Shown: piece by piece, positions 53,089-61,331 of the stretch
Numbering within the stretch: the first letter of the stretch is position 1
Layout of the letters: every line of letters begins with the position of its first letter
NCBI RefSeq assembly: GCF_023101145.1
Contig: NZ_CP073714.1
Span: 5,952,001-6,016,000, forward strand
Direction: 5' to 3'
DNA from: Paenibacillus pabuli
GTDB lineage: Bacteria; Bacillota; Bacilli; Paenibacillales; Paenibacillaceae
DNA: 64,000 nucleotides
Translations under genes and position numbers: made by a program
The notes under the pieces: generated by a model
Told to the model about the DNA's origin: nothing
Seen by the model: the letters and a program-made list of their open reading frames with translations, nothing else
Database searches by the model: none

Positions 53089-53754
53089 CTATTCAGCCTT
53101 GGCCTTGCGGTAAGCATCCATGTATTGTTCCGCTTTGCGGCGAACATGACTCAAGTCCCCCGTCTTCACTGCTTCCGCAGTAAGATCCGAGCCGATACCA
53201 ACAGCTACGGCGCCTCCCTTGATCCAGTCGCCCAGATTGGACAAGGATACCCCACCGGTCGGCATGAAATTTGCTTGCGGCATAGGCCCCTTCATCGTTT
53301 TGATAATGGAAGGATCGTAGAGATTACCCGGGAACAACTTCACAATATCCACGCCCAGTTCCAATGCACATTGTACATCGGCAATGGTCATCACCCCTGG
53401 GAGAATCGGAATACGGTACAGGTTGCAAATTTTCACAGTGTCCGGGTTCAGGGAAGGACCCACAACAAACTCTGCGCCTGACATGATCGCGGCACGCGCT
53501 GTCTGAGGTTCAAGTACGGTCCCAGCTCCGATTATGGCAAATTTCTCGGGATCTTGTGTGTTCCAATGGTATACACGGCTTAATTTCTCAATGGCTTTGA
53601 GGGCACCAGGTACCGTCATCGTAATTTCAATAATCTTGATGCCTCCCGCGATGGCTTGCTCGGCCATGGCGATCACCTGGTCAGCAGAATCTGCACGCAG
53701 AACCGCAACAACCCCACTGTCCGTTATTTTTTGCAGCAGCTGAAGCTTCTTCAT
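53089..53754 (-). CDS. eda: 2-dehydro-3-deoxy-phosphogluconate aldolase
   Basis: 221 aa class I aldolase that splits KDPG into pyruvate and glyceraldehyde-3-phosphate. It has VVAVLRADSADQ at the N-terminus, catalytic Glu in IIEITMTVPGA, the Schiff-base Lys in VDIVKLFPGN and MPTGGVS. The ATG at 53754 has GGGAGAG at good spacing; the frame opens further upstream without an SD. It follows the KDG kinase by 86 bases and uses its product. Confidence 0.95.
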   Translation of the reverse strand: MKKLQLLQKITDSGVVAVLRADSADQVIAMAEQAIAGGIKIIEITMTVPGALKAIEKLSRVYHWNTQDPEKFAIIGAGTVLEPQTARAAIMSGAEFVVGPSLNPDTVKICNLYRIPILPGVMTIADVQCALELGVDIVKLFPGNLYDPSIIKTMKGPMPQANFMPTGGVSLSNLGDWIKGGAVAVGIGSDLTAEAVKTGDLSHVRRKAEQYMDAYRKAKAE

Positions 53755-53840
53755 TTCATTCTCTCCCTTGTCAATGTGGTTGTCTATTACAAGCCTTACA
53801 TTCATGAACGAAGATGAGACATATATGATATCAGCTGCGA

Positions 53841-54806
53841 CTAGCGCTCAACATGAGCTACATTGTTCAGCTTCGCCTCGACCTGCTCCCATGTCGGGAG
53901 CGCCTCCCAATCGCCAACAGCCTGTATAACCATGGAACCGGTCAAATTCCCAAGACGGGTCGCCTCCTGCGGAGAATATCCTTTAATAAGGCCGGACAAA
54001 AAGCCCGCACAGAATCCATCTCCTGCCCCGACTGTATCCAGGACATGATCTGCCTTGAAGTACGGAACTTCCGTTAGGGTACCATTCACCAATACGTAGG
54101 TCAAATCAGGGCCGCCCTTCACGATACAGACTGCATTCAAGGCGGACAAACGCTCAAGTATTTTTTGATCGTCTTCTTCGTTATACAGAAGTTTCATCTC
54201 GTCCAGACCCGGCAGGAAATAATCCGCCTGCTCAGCGAGACGAAGCAGGACAGGACGCGCTTCTTCAGCTGACCACAGTTTAAGGCGCAGATTCGGATCA
54301 AAACTTACTTTTACACCAGCCTGCTTGGCTATATGTATAGCAGCTTCAACAGTAGCAAGTCCCGACGCGCTTATCGCTGCAGTGATACCTGTAACGTGAA
54401 GGATTTGCGCACCCGCAATATAATCCATATCCAGATCTTCAGGAGTAATCGCACTTGCTGCGGATAGCTTCCTATAATAGTGCACCGAGGATTTCCCGGA
54501 AGCGTTCTCACGAATCATCAAACCGGTGGGCTCTTTGTCGCTCAACCTTGCTCTGGATACATCTACACCTTCACCACGAATAGCCTTCATGATCATGTTA
54601 CCGATCGGATCATTGCCCAGGCGACCAAACCATCCGCTGGTATGCCCAAGCCGGGATACACCTATCGCCAGATTACTCTCTGCGCCCCCAAATGATTTGT
54701 CTAATGTCGCCGCATATTCGAGACCTCTTGTATCCTTTGCTGTCAGCAAACCCATGCTCTCGCCAAACGTAACAATTTCAGGGCTTCGGCGGGTATTCGT
54801 CGACAT
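53841..54806 (-). CDS. kdgK: 2-dehydro-3-deoxygluconokinase (PfkB family)
   Basis: 321 aa ribokinase-fold enzyme phosphorylating KDG. It has the N-terminal FGESMGLL, sugar site FGGAESNLAIG, and DTVGAGDGFCAGF with the catalytic Asp near 255. Together with eda it completes the last steps of uronate and pectin breakdown. AAGGAGGGGAG precedes the ATG at 54806. A promoter with an overlapping cre lies upstream, so sugar repression is likely. Confidence 0.93.
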   Translation of the reverse strand: MSTNTRRSPEIVTFGESMGLLTAKDTRGLEYAATLDKSFGGAESNLAIGVSRLGHTSGWFGRLGNDPIGNMIMKAIRGEGVDVSRARLSDKEPTGLMIRENASGKSSVHYYRKLSAASAITPEDLDMDYIAGAQILHVTGITAAISASGLATVEAAIHIAKQAGVKVSFDPNLRLKLWSAEEARPVLLRLAEQADYFLPGLDEMKLLYNEEDDQKILERLSALNAVCIVKGGPDLTYVLVNGTLTEVPYFKADHVLDTVGAGDGFCAGFLSGLIKGYSPQEATRLGNLTGSMVIQAVGDWEALPTWEQVEAKLNNVAHVER

Positions 54807-54851
54807 GAATTCTCCCCTCCTTATATTTACAATTACTCATCTTCTTTCCCC

Positions 54852-54880
54852 ATTGTCAGCCTCTATGCAACCGTTGTCAA
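54852..54880 (-). promoter_or_regulatory. kdgK promoter with overlapping cre
   Basis: Minus-strand TTGACA (54875-54880), 17 bases and GACAAT (54852-54857). TTGACAACGGTTGCA (54866-54880) matches 13 of 15 cre positions and covers the -35. A second 13 of 15 match lies at 54919-54933. Confidence 0.5.
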
Positions 54881-55028
54881 TCCCGGAGCGTTCATTTTGT
54901 TGTCACAGCTTCTGGAAAGGATAGCGCTTTCCTATGTGAATTACATCACAATGAAGAATACACATCCATATTACCCTTAATACAGAACACGATAGTATTC
55001 GTCAAGGGTTATCAGAGGGGGCTACAAC

Positions 55029-56081
55029 ATGAACAAACCGACCATCATTCACGAAGATCAGGATGCTTTTTTTTACAACCTGCGCTTTATGCTCATTGTC
55101 TGTGTATTAGCAGGCAATGCTCTTGAACCAATCATTACACGTTTTGCAGGAGCAGAGGCTCTGTTTCTGTGGATATATACGTTTCACATGCCGCTGTTCG
55201 TATGGGTAACTGGCTACTTTGCCAGACATTCACTCAAAGGTACATCTGGCCGTATTGTGCTTAAGCAGATTGCATTACAGTACCTTTTGTTTCAGTCCTT
55301 GTATGCAGTAATGGATTTCACCGTATTCCACACACCGCATATGCGTTTGTCTTTCTTTGCACCTTATTTATTGCTCTGGTTTCTGGCAAGTCATTTCTGT
55401 TGGCGGCTGCTGCTTCGTCTCACACTTTCCTGGAAACCAATATACCGACTACTCGGTGCCGTGATACTGGGGGTATGTGCCGGATATTTACCCATTGACG
55501 GTTTTTGGCTGAGCTTCAGCCGAACGTTTGTATTTCTTCCTTTCTTTGTTATTGGGTATGACTACGGAGCATCCATCCGCTCCCGTTTGCAATCCGGCTG
55601 GGGCCGCAGAATTGCAGCTACGTTGTCTGCTGCTCTTCTTGGTTGGATCTTACTCGGAGGACTTAACATTACACCAGGTTGGTTACTGGGCAGCATGACT
55701 TACGCAGAGCTTGGCCACCATGAGTGGTTTGCAGGAATTTACCGACTCGGAATCTATGCACTTGAGATCGGCTCGGGAGCATTATTTCTCGCCTGGGTTC
55801 CTGCATTAACATCGAAATTGACCGATTTGGGACGACGTACTCTGTATGTGTTCCTTTTACATGGATTTCTCGTTCGCCTAGCGATCTGGTCCGGGGTTTA
55901 CAATTATATGGAGACCAGCTTGTACATTCCGGTGATTGTAGCCATAGCCTTACTGTTCGCTATAACTCTGGCGCACCCAGCCGTCCGTCACACCTTTAAG
56001 CCTCTCATTGAGCCCGATACTTCCCGCTTTCACTTCAATCGTCAGGGGACATTAAAACGTTCAGCATCCTGGTTCAGATGA
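55029..56081 (+). CDS. acyltransferase 3 family membrane protein
   Basis: 350 aa with about ten hydrophobic segments. FFYNLRFMLIVCVLAGN and LFLWIYTFHMPLFVWVTGYF fit the acyltransferase-3 / fucose-4-O-acetylase-like family, which moves acetyl or other acyl groups to extracytoplasmic glycans. GRRTLYVFLLHGFLVR near 275 is the usual late motif. The ATG follows AGAGGGG. It is divergent to kdgK. The acceptor is unknown. Confidence 0.83.
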   Translation: MNKPTIIHEDQDAFFYNLRFMLIVCVLAGNALEPIITRFAGAEALFLWIYTFHMPLFVWVTGYFARHSLKGTSGRIVLKQIALQYLLFQSLYAVMDFTVFHTPHMRLSFFAPYLLLWFLASHFCWRLLLRLTLSWKPIYRLLGAVILGVCAGYLPIDGFWLSFSRTFVFLPFFVIGYDYGASIRSRLQSGWGRRIAATLSAALLGWILLGGLNITPGWLLGSMTYAELGHHEWFAGIYRLGIYALEIGSGALFLAWVPALTSKLTDLGRRTLYVFLLHGFLVRLAIWSGVYNYMETSLYIPVIVAIALLFAITLAHPAVRHTFKPLIEPDTSRFHFNRQGTLKRSASWFR

Positions 56082-56117
56082 AACTGCATCCTGCTCTTTC
56101 TCCTTGAAGATCGATTT

Positions 56118-56143
56118 GTTTCAGGCTGGAAATGTTGTGGTAA
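56118..56143 (+). promoter_or_regulatory. possible sigma-B-type promoter of the KGG protein gene
   Basis: GTTTCA (56118-56123), 14 bases and TGGTAA (56138-56143), one mismatch per element from a sigma-B-like pattern. Start about 50 bases before the ATG. The homolog gsiB is sigma-B-dependent in B. subtilis. Confidence 0.35.
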
Positions 56144-56194
56144 GTAGGAATACGCGCTGCAACAATCTACTTATAATATAAGGAGTGATTTGTA

Positions 56195-56446
56195 ATGGCA
56201 CGTCCACAGACGTCTGAACACAAAATGAGTCGCGAAGAAGCAGGCCGACTAGGAGGCTTGGCTACAGCCAAAAAACATGATCAGAGCTTCTACCAAATGA
56301 TAGGTAAAAAAGGTGGAGAAGCGACTTCAGATGCGCACGATTCTCAATTCTATAAGGAAATTGGACGCAAGGGTGGAGAAGCAACTTCCGAAACTCATAA
56401 TAAAGAATTCTATCGGAAGATTGGCCGTAAAGGCGGGAGTAGTTAG
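56195..56446 (+). CDS. GsiB-like KGG-repeat general stress protein
   Basis: 83 aa, highly polar. It opens like GsiB (KMSREEAGRLGG) and has three repeats of about 20 residues, each ending in KKGGEAT- or RKGG-type motifs after FY..IG (residues about 31-44, 51-64, 71-83). Such LEA-like hydrophilic proteins protect against drying and other stress. The ATG at 56195 has AAGGAGTG at good spacing. It has fewer repeats than B. subtilis GsiB (about five). Confidence 0.88.
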   Translation: MARPQTSEHKMSREEAGRLGGLATAKKHDQSFYQMIGKKGGEATSDAHDSQFYKEIGRKGGEATSETHNKEFYRKIGRKGGSS

Positions 56447-56499
56447 CCAATCCTCTTGGGTAGCGGTGAAAAATCACCTGAGGCAGTGCATCAAATCAA

Positions 56500-56538
56500 G
56501 AAAGCTTCATTCCACTAATGGATTGAAGCTTCTTTCTA
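56500..56538 (+). terminator. terminator of the KGG protein gene
   Basis: Arms 56502-56514 and 56519-56531 (13 positions, one mismatch), a 4-base loop, then CTTTCT. It lies 55 bases after the stop. Confidence 0.7.
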
Positions 56539-56553
56539 TTGAATTGTAGAAAT

Positions 56554-56669
56554 ATGACGACGGTTGTGATAGACTCTATAGAAAAACCGGGTTGTTCACG
56601 GGTTTAAAGCAGCAAAGAACTTCACAAACTACGGGAAGCTCGAAACCAGTATCACTGGTCAATTTTTTT
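56554..56669 (+). promoter_or_regulatory. ilvD leader with hairpins and a possible short leader ORF
   Basis: Between the KGG terminator and ilvD lie an ORF of 17 codons (56554-56607, MTTVVIDSIEKPGCSRV, no good SD), an imperfect hairpin GAACTTC / GAAGCTC (56617-56641) and ACCAGT-ATC-ACTGGT (56645-56659) followed by AATTTTTTT. The last is a small intrinsic-terminator-like element 90 bases before ilvD. No T-box core is present. Control by attenuation is a possibility, not shown. Confidence 0.35.
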
Positions 56670-56758
56670 AGAGTACGGATGAAATTAAACGACAGATGTA
56701 CTGCCATTTATATTTCCATTCATGTTGCTCAATATTTAAATTTGGGGGGAAATAAACC

Positions 56759-58444
56759 ATGTCAGCCAAGAAGATGCGTTCCGATATGATCAAAAAAGGT
56801 TTTGACCGTGCACCGCACCGCAGTTTGCTCCGCGCAGCGGGCGTTAAAGAAGAGGACTTTGGCAAACCATTTATTGCCGTTTGTAACTCTTACATCGATA
56901 TCGTGCCCGGCCATGTCCACCTGCAGGAATTCGGTAAAATTGTAAAGGAAGCTATTCGTGAAGCCGGTGGCGTTCCATTCGAATTCAACACCATCGGAGT
57001 TGACGACGGAATCGCCATGGGACACATTGGTATGCGTTACTCGCTGCCAAGCCGTGACATTATCGCGGATTCCGTGGAAACTGTTGTATCTGCACACTGG
57101 TTCGACGGCATGGTATGTATCCCAAACTGTGACAAAATCACACCAGGCATGATGATGGGCGCGCTTCGCTGTAATATCCCTACCGTGTTTGTCAGCGGCG
57201 GTCCAATGAAGGCAGGTCGTGACAGCAATGGTAAAGCTCTGTCCCTGACTTCCGTATTTGAAGGCGTAGGTGCTTATCAAGCTGGTAAAATTGATGATAA
57301 GAGCTTGCTTGAACTTGAACAGTTTGGTTGTCCAACATGTGGATCATGCTCCGGTATGTTCACAGCGAATTCCATGAACTGCCTCGCTGAAGCGATGGGA
57401 CTGGCTATGCCTGGCAACGGAACCATCCTTGCTGTTGCTCCTGAGCGTCGTGAGTTTGTTAAACAATCCGCTAAACAACTGATGGAACTCATCAAAATGG
57501 ATCTGAAACCACGCGATATCGTTACTGTAGAAGCGATCGACAACGCTTTTGCACTGGATATGGCTATGGGTGGTTCCACGAATACGGTACTTCATACGCT
57601 CGCACTGGCTCATGAGGCAGGTATCGAGTACCCAATTGAGCGCATCAATGAAGTGGCTAACCGCGTTCCTCATCTGGCGAAGCTTGCACCTGCTTCCGAT
57701 CTTCACATCGAAGACGTACACAATGCGGGTGGCGTAAGTGCAGTTCTGAACGAATTGCTCAAGAAACCAGGTGCGATTCATGGTGACTGCATTACAGTAA
57801 CGGGTAAAACAATCCGTGAGAACGTTGAAGGAAGAGAAATTCAGGATGCTAATGTCATCCACCATCTGGACAACCCGCATTCAGAAAAAGGCGGACTGGC
57901 TGTATTGTTTGGTAACCTTGCACCGCAAGGCGCCATCATCAAGGTTGGTGCTGTTGACGCTTCGGTTGGCGGATACCACAAAGGTCCTGCTATTTGCTTC
58001 GACTCCCAAGAACAAGCGCTTGAAGGCATTGCAAACGGCAAAGTAAAAGAAGGACATGTTGTTGTTATCCGTTATGAAGGACCAAAAGGCGGACCAGGAA
58101 TGCCTGAGATGCTCGCTCCTACTTCCCAGATCGTAGGTATGGGCCTTGGTGCCAAAGTAGGTCTGATCACCGACGGACGCTTCTCTGGCGCATCCCGCGG
58201 AATCAGTATCGGACATATCTCTCCGGAAGCTGCTGAAGGCGGTCCAATCGCTTTTGTTGAAGAAGGAGACATCATTGAACTTGATCTGAATAACCGCATC
58301 ATCGAATTGCATATCAGTGACGAAGAATTCGAACGTCGTCGCGCAGGTTGGAAGGGCTTTGAACCGAAAGTAAAAACCGGTTACCTCGCTCGTTATTCCA
58401 AACTGGTAACGAATGCAAGCAACGGCGGCGTACTGAGTATCTAA
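56759..58444 (+). CDS. ilvD: dihydroxy-acid dehydratase
   Basis: 561 aa iron-sulfur dehydratase, third step of valine/isoleucine synthesis. Cluster cysteines are seen in AVCNSYIDIVPGH, CIPNCDKITPG and GCPTCGSCSGMF; DGRFSGASRG near 475 is conserved. The ATG at 56759 is preceded by GGGGGGAAA. It is a single gene, ended by a strong hairpin. The leader upstream may regulate it. Confidence 0.97.
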   Translation: MSAKKMRSDMIKKGFDRAPHRSLLRAAGVKEEDFGKPFIAVCNSYIDIVPGHVHLQEFGKIVKEAIREAGGVPFEFNTIGVDDGIAMGHIGMRYSLPSRDIIADSVETVVSAHWFDGMVCIPNCDKITPGMMMGALRCNIPTVFVSGGPMKAGRDSNGKALSLTSVFEGVGAYQAGKIDDKSLLELEQFGCPTCGSCSGMFTANSMNCLAEAMGLAMPGNGTILAVAPERREFVKQSAKQLMELIKMDLKPRDIVTVEAIDNAFALDMAMGGSTNTVLHTLALAHEAGIEYPIERINEVANRVPHLAKLAPASDLHIEDVHNAGGVSAVLNELLKKPGAIHGDCITVTGKTIRENVEGREIQDANVIHHLDNPHSEKGGLAVLFGNLAPQGAIIKVGAVDASVGGYHKGPAICFDSQEQALEGIANGKVKEGHVVVIRYEGPKGGPGMPEMLAPTSQIVGMGLGAKVGLITDGRFSGASRGISIGHISPEAAEGGPIAFVEEGDIIELDLNNRIIELHISDEEFERRRAGWKGFEPKVKTGYLARYSKLVTNASNGGVLSI

Positions 58445-58484
58445 TTCAAACAATATCCGGTGAATTTCTATACCGGAAACATAA

Positions 58485-58536
58485 ATAAAGGGTTGCTCTT
58501 CAGCCGACTTCGGCGAAGGGCAACCCTTTTCTTTAT
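58485..58536. terminator. bidirectional terminator between ilvD and the polysaccharide deacetylase gene
   Basis: AAAGGGTTGC-TCTTC (58487-58501) pairs with GAAG-GCAACCCTTT (58515-58529). T-rich sequence follows on both strands (TTTTCTTTATT and TTTATTTAT). Confidence 0.8.
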
Positions 58537-58547
58537 TCATTTCGCAA

Positions 58548-59948
58548 TCAGTTTCGTTCAGGTACAAGATCCTGTTCAGGAACCAACAATTCCTCTGAGG
58601 ACTGTTCCGCTGTCGCTGCCACCAATGCGTGCTGACCATATCGATCCAGCAGCACATCAAGTGGCATCGCAATCATTTTTGGAACCAATTGTTCAGAACG
58701 CTGCTTCAGACGTTTCGTTCCAGCCGGATGAATGACGCTTAGCAGAAGTTTCAGATACACTTTGGATGCAAAACTGAACGGCCCAGGAGCCAACTCCCGA
58801 ACCGTAAACCCGAATTTCTCAGGTCCCCGGTTAATCATACTCACACCATATAGAGCCTTGGCTGAACGAAGTTCAGGTTCAAGTGCGACCTGCCGGGCCA
58901 AATCAGGAAGTTGCTGTTCCATAGCCCGAATCATGCGAATGGCCAGATGCATGCTTGAGCGTGAAGTCATGCCAAGATCGAAAAGTTTTTTATTATCAAA
59001 ATGAAGTTCAATAACCGGATCTCCATTACGAATCACATGGCCGTCATCCATTTCAACCAACGCTCCATGATATACACGGGAGCGGTAGTGCAGCATGGGG
59101 TCCTCTGGTGACGCTGTATGCAAATGGTATAACCAATGAAACAGCTTTTCCCAGCCTAACCATAACGCAACGACCACCCGTTTCCAAAGTGATAACTGTG
59201 TTTGTGGTTGAATCGTGCTTTTAGATTCACTCACCGTAACGCCTCCCATCAACGTATCGATGCGTACACTGTGCAACTGCTGTCTGTTCGCCTCCCGCAA
59301 TACGACTTCGAGCGCCTGGAGCATATGCTCCGGCGCATGTGCATCAGCGCCGAGAGTAGTCCCTCGGTCATGCAGTAACATGACCTCCCCGCCCCTTAGC
59401 TCCTTCAACATTCGTTCGGTCAATTTCTCAACGCCAACACTACTTCTCCAGTCCTCAAACATGGACGACCATAGTATGATCCGGCGATCTTTTTTACTAA
59501 AAAAATCAAACAGATTCATAATTCCCCATGGTGGACGATAATAACAAGTTTTAACCCCTGTAACCTCTTGTATAATTTGACCCGTCCGCTGAATCTGATT
59601 CTTAACCGTCCGTGGACGCATTAACCAATTGGTTTTGTGAATATAATTATGAATTCCGAGAAGATGGCCTTCCTCATGTATGCGCTGAATAAGTTCGGGA
59701 TGACGGGCGGCATGCTCTCCGACTACAAAGAAAGTTGCCTTTGCCTCATACTGACGCAATAAATCCAGCAATCTGGGTGTATATTCCGGATCTGGCCCAT
59801 CATCAAAGGTTAAGGAAAACTCCGTCTCACTTTTCCCGCGCCTGAACACACGAAAACCGAAAAGTCTGCTAACCACACTCGGAATAAAGGCATAAAAAGA
59901 TGAAATGTACAATAACCAAAGTAATATGCTCTGAAGTAAATTTGTCAT
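58548..59948 (-). CDS. polysaccharide deacetylase with YkoP-like C-terminal domain
   Basis: 466 aa. One N-terminal membrane segment (about 6-24) anchors a NodB domain (about 40-225): LTFDDGPD with the catalytic Asp and metal Asp (49-50), HNYIH (100-104), RPPWG near 139 and LLHD near 205. The C-terminal 170 residues (RSRVYHGALVEMDDG onward) resemble YkoP, a domain of unknown function; this is from memory. Start MTNLLQSILL at 59948 has GGGGAG at 9 bases; the frame continues to 59999 without an SD. Likely deacetylates cell-wall or other GlcNAc polymers. Confidence 0.85.
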   Translation of the reverse strand: MTNLLQSILLWLLYISSFYAFIPSVVSRLFGFRVFRRGKSETEFSLTFDDGPDPEYTPRLLDLLRQYEAKATFFVVGEHAARHPELIQRIHEEGHLLGIHNYIHKTNWLMRPRTVKNQIQRTGQIIQEVTGVKTCYYRPPWGIMNLFDFFSKKDRRIILWSSMFEDWRSSVGVEKLTERMLKELRGGEVMLLHDRGTTLGADAHAPEHMLQALEVVLREANRQQLHSVRIDTLMGGVTVSESKSTIQPQTQLSLWKRVVVALWLGWEKLFHWLYHLHTASPEDPMLHYRSRVYHGALVEMDDGHVIRNGDPVIELHFDNKKLFDLGMTSRSSMHLAIRMIRAMEQQLPDLARQVALEPELRSAKALYGVSMINRGPEKFGFTVRELAPGPFSFASKVYLKLLLSVIHPAGTKRLKQRSEQLVPKMIAMPLDVLLDRYGQHALVAATAEQSSEELLVPEQDLVPERN

Positions 59949-60134
59949 GCTACAAACTCCCCGCTTCTCTTGCTGAATTACCGTGCCATAATATAGCACT
60001 AACCAAAATAAACCGCCTTTAATTTTATCATAATTCAGCCTTTTCTTGAATCCTCTTTTCCCAAAAAGATAGCGATCGTGTACAATAAATACATCCTAAT
60101 TATTACCTTAATGACGTACAAAGGAGCCCTGCCC

Positions 60135-61331
60135 ATGCTGCCGCTTTACAAAAAATACGGGCGCACCGTCTTTGACATTGCGCTGCTCGTATTAACCGTG
60201 TACTTTATCATGTACGGTTTCAGTCGATTATATCAATTGGCTGCGCCAGTTTTTCTTTCATTTATAGTGTATTGGATGATCGAACCTCTGGCAAGATTTC
60301 TGCACCGCAAAGGATTACCCAAAACCTTGGGCGCTGCCATTTCGGTATTATTGTTTCTTGCGGTTATTGTTGCTGCCTTCTTTGGATTGGGATTAATTAT
60401 CGTATCCCAAATTTCTAATTTGCAGGATAACTTCCCTTATTATATCGAGATGATTCAGCGTGAATTCACCAATCTGGTTTATTTCATTCAGGACAAGTCC
60501 GATGCTTTACCTGACGGAATAACCGAGAAGGTTAATGACTATTTTGCGACTCTGACCGGATTCCTGTCCAAATGGGTGACCAGTGGTGCGCAAATCGTTA
60601 TCGGTTTTCTCAGTTCATTTTCTTCCTTTATTACCAATTTCGGGATTGCCATTATTCTCGCGTTCTTTCTCAGTATTGAGATTGAATCCTGGCGGAAGTT
60701 TGCGCGGGCCAAAACACCAAAAACGTTGAAACTGGCTCTTGAATTTATGCGTAATCATGTATTCAAGACGATTCGTTCATATTTGAAGGCCCAGATGATT
60801 ATGATGTTAATCACTTTTGTATTGATTTATGCAGGCTTGTTGATTCTGGGAACTGCCAATGCCTTCACCATCGCAGCGATCTGCGCCGTTTTTGACCTTG
60901 TACCTTTGTTGGGTGTTCCTGTTATATTCATTCCGTGGATTGTGTATCTGTTCATTGTGGGGAATAGCAGCCTTGCGATAGGATTAATTATAGTCCTGGC
61001 TGTAACCATGCTGACACGCCAGCTGCTGGAGCCCAAAATATCGGGTAATTCGATCGGAGTCTCTTCCGCTTACTTGATGCTTTCCTTTATGCTGATTTCG
61101 CTGTCTGTCTTTGGTCTGGCTGGTGTAGTATTGTCTCCGGTACTGCTGATTCTGCTTAAGGAACTACTGCAGCAAGGCTACCTCCAACAATGGATTCATT
61201 TGCCGAAAGATGAATTTGAATCCTCGCCTTTGGTCATGGACACACCGGTCGGCTCAGCCCCCGGTCGGAACACTGAGCCATCGGTGCAGGAATCTGCTCC
61301 TCCCGGGGTTCATGACGATTCAGCCAAGTAA
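60135..61331 (+). CDS. AI-2E family transporter (PerM/YtvI-like)
   Basis: 398 aa with seven or eight membrane segments. VFLSFIVYWMIEPLARFL, FGIAIILAFFLSIEIESWR and LLGVPVIFIPWIVYLF are typical. The family includes AI-2 exporters and Na+/H+ antiporters, so the cargo is uncertain. A Pro/Ser-rich C-terminal tail (about 365-398) is cytoplasmic. The ATG at 60135 follows AAAGGAG at 8 bases. Its last 22 bases overlap the 3' end of the convergent PBP gene. Confidence 0.87.
   Translation: MLPLYKKYGRTVFDIALLVLTVYFIMYGFSRLYQLAAPVFLSFIVYWMIEPLARFLHRKGLPKTLGAAISVLLFLAVIVAAFFGLGLIIVSQISNLQDNFPYYIEMIQREFTNLVYFIQDKSDALPDGITEKVNDYFATLTGFLSKWVTSGAQIVIGFLSSFSSFITNFGIAIILAFFLSIEIESWRKFARAKTPKTLKLALEFMRNHVFKTIRSYLKAQMIMMLITFVLIYAGLLILGTANAFTIAAICAVFDLVPLLGVPVIFIPWIVYLFIVGNSSLAIGLIIVLAVTMLTRQLLEPKISGNSIGVSSAYLMLSFMLISLSVFGLAGVVLSPVLLILLKELLQQGYLQQWIHLPKDEFESSPLVMDTPVGSAPGRNTEPSVQESAPPGVHDDSAK

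Noticed and set aside
56582..56758. T-box riboswitch before ilvD
   Set aside because: No AGGGTGGNACCGCG-type core and no large antiterminator bulge were found.
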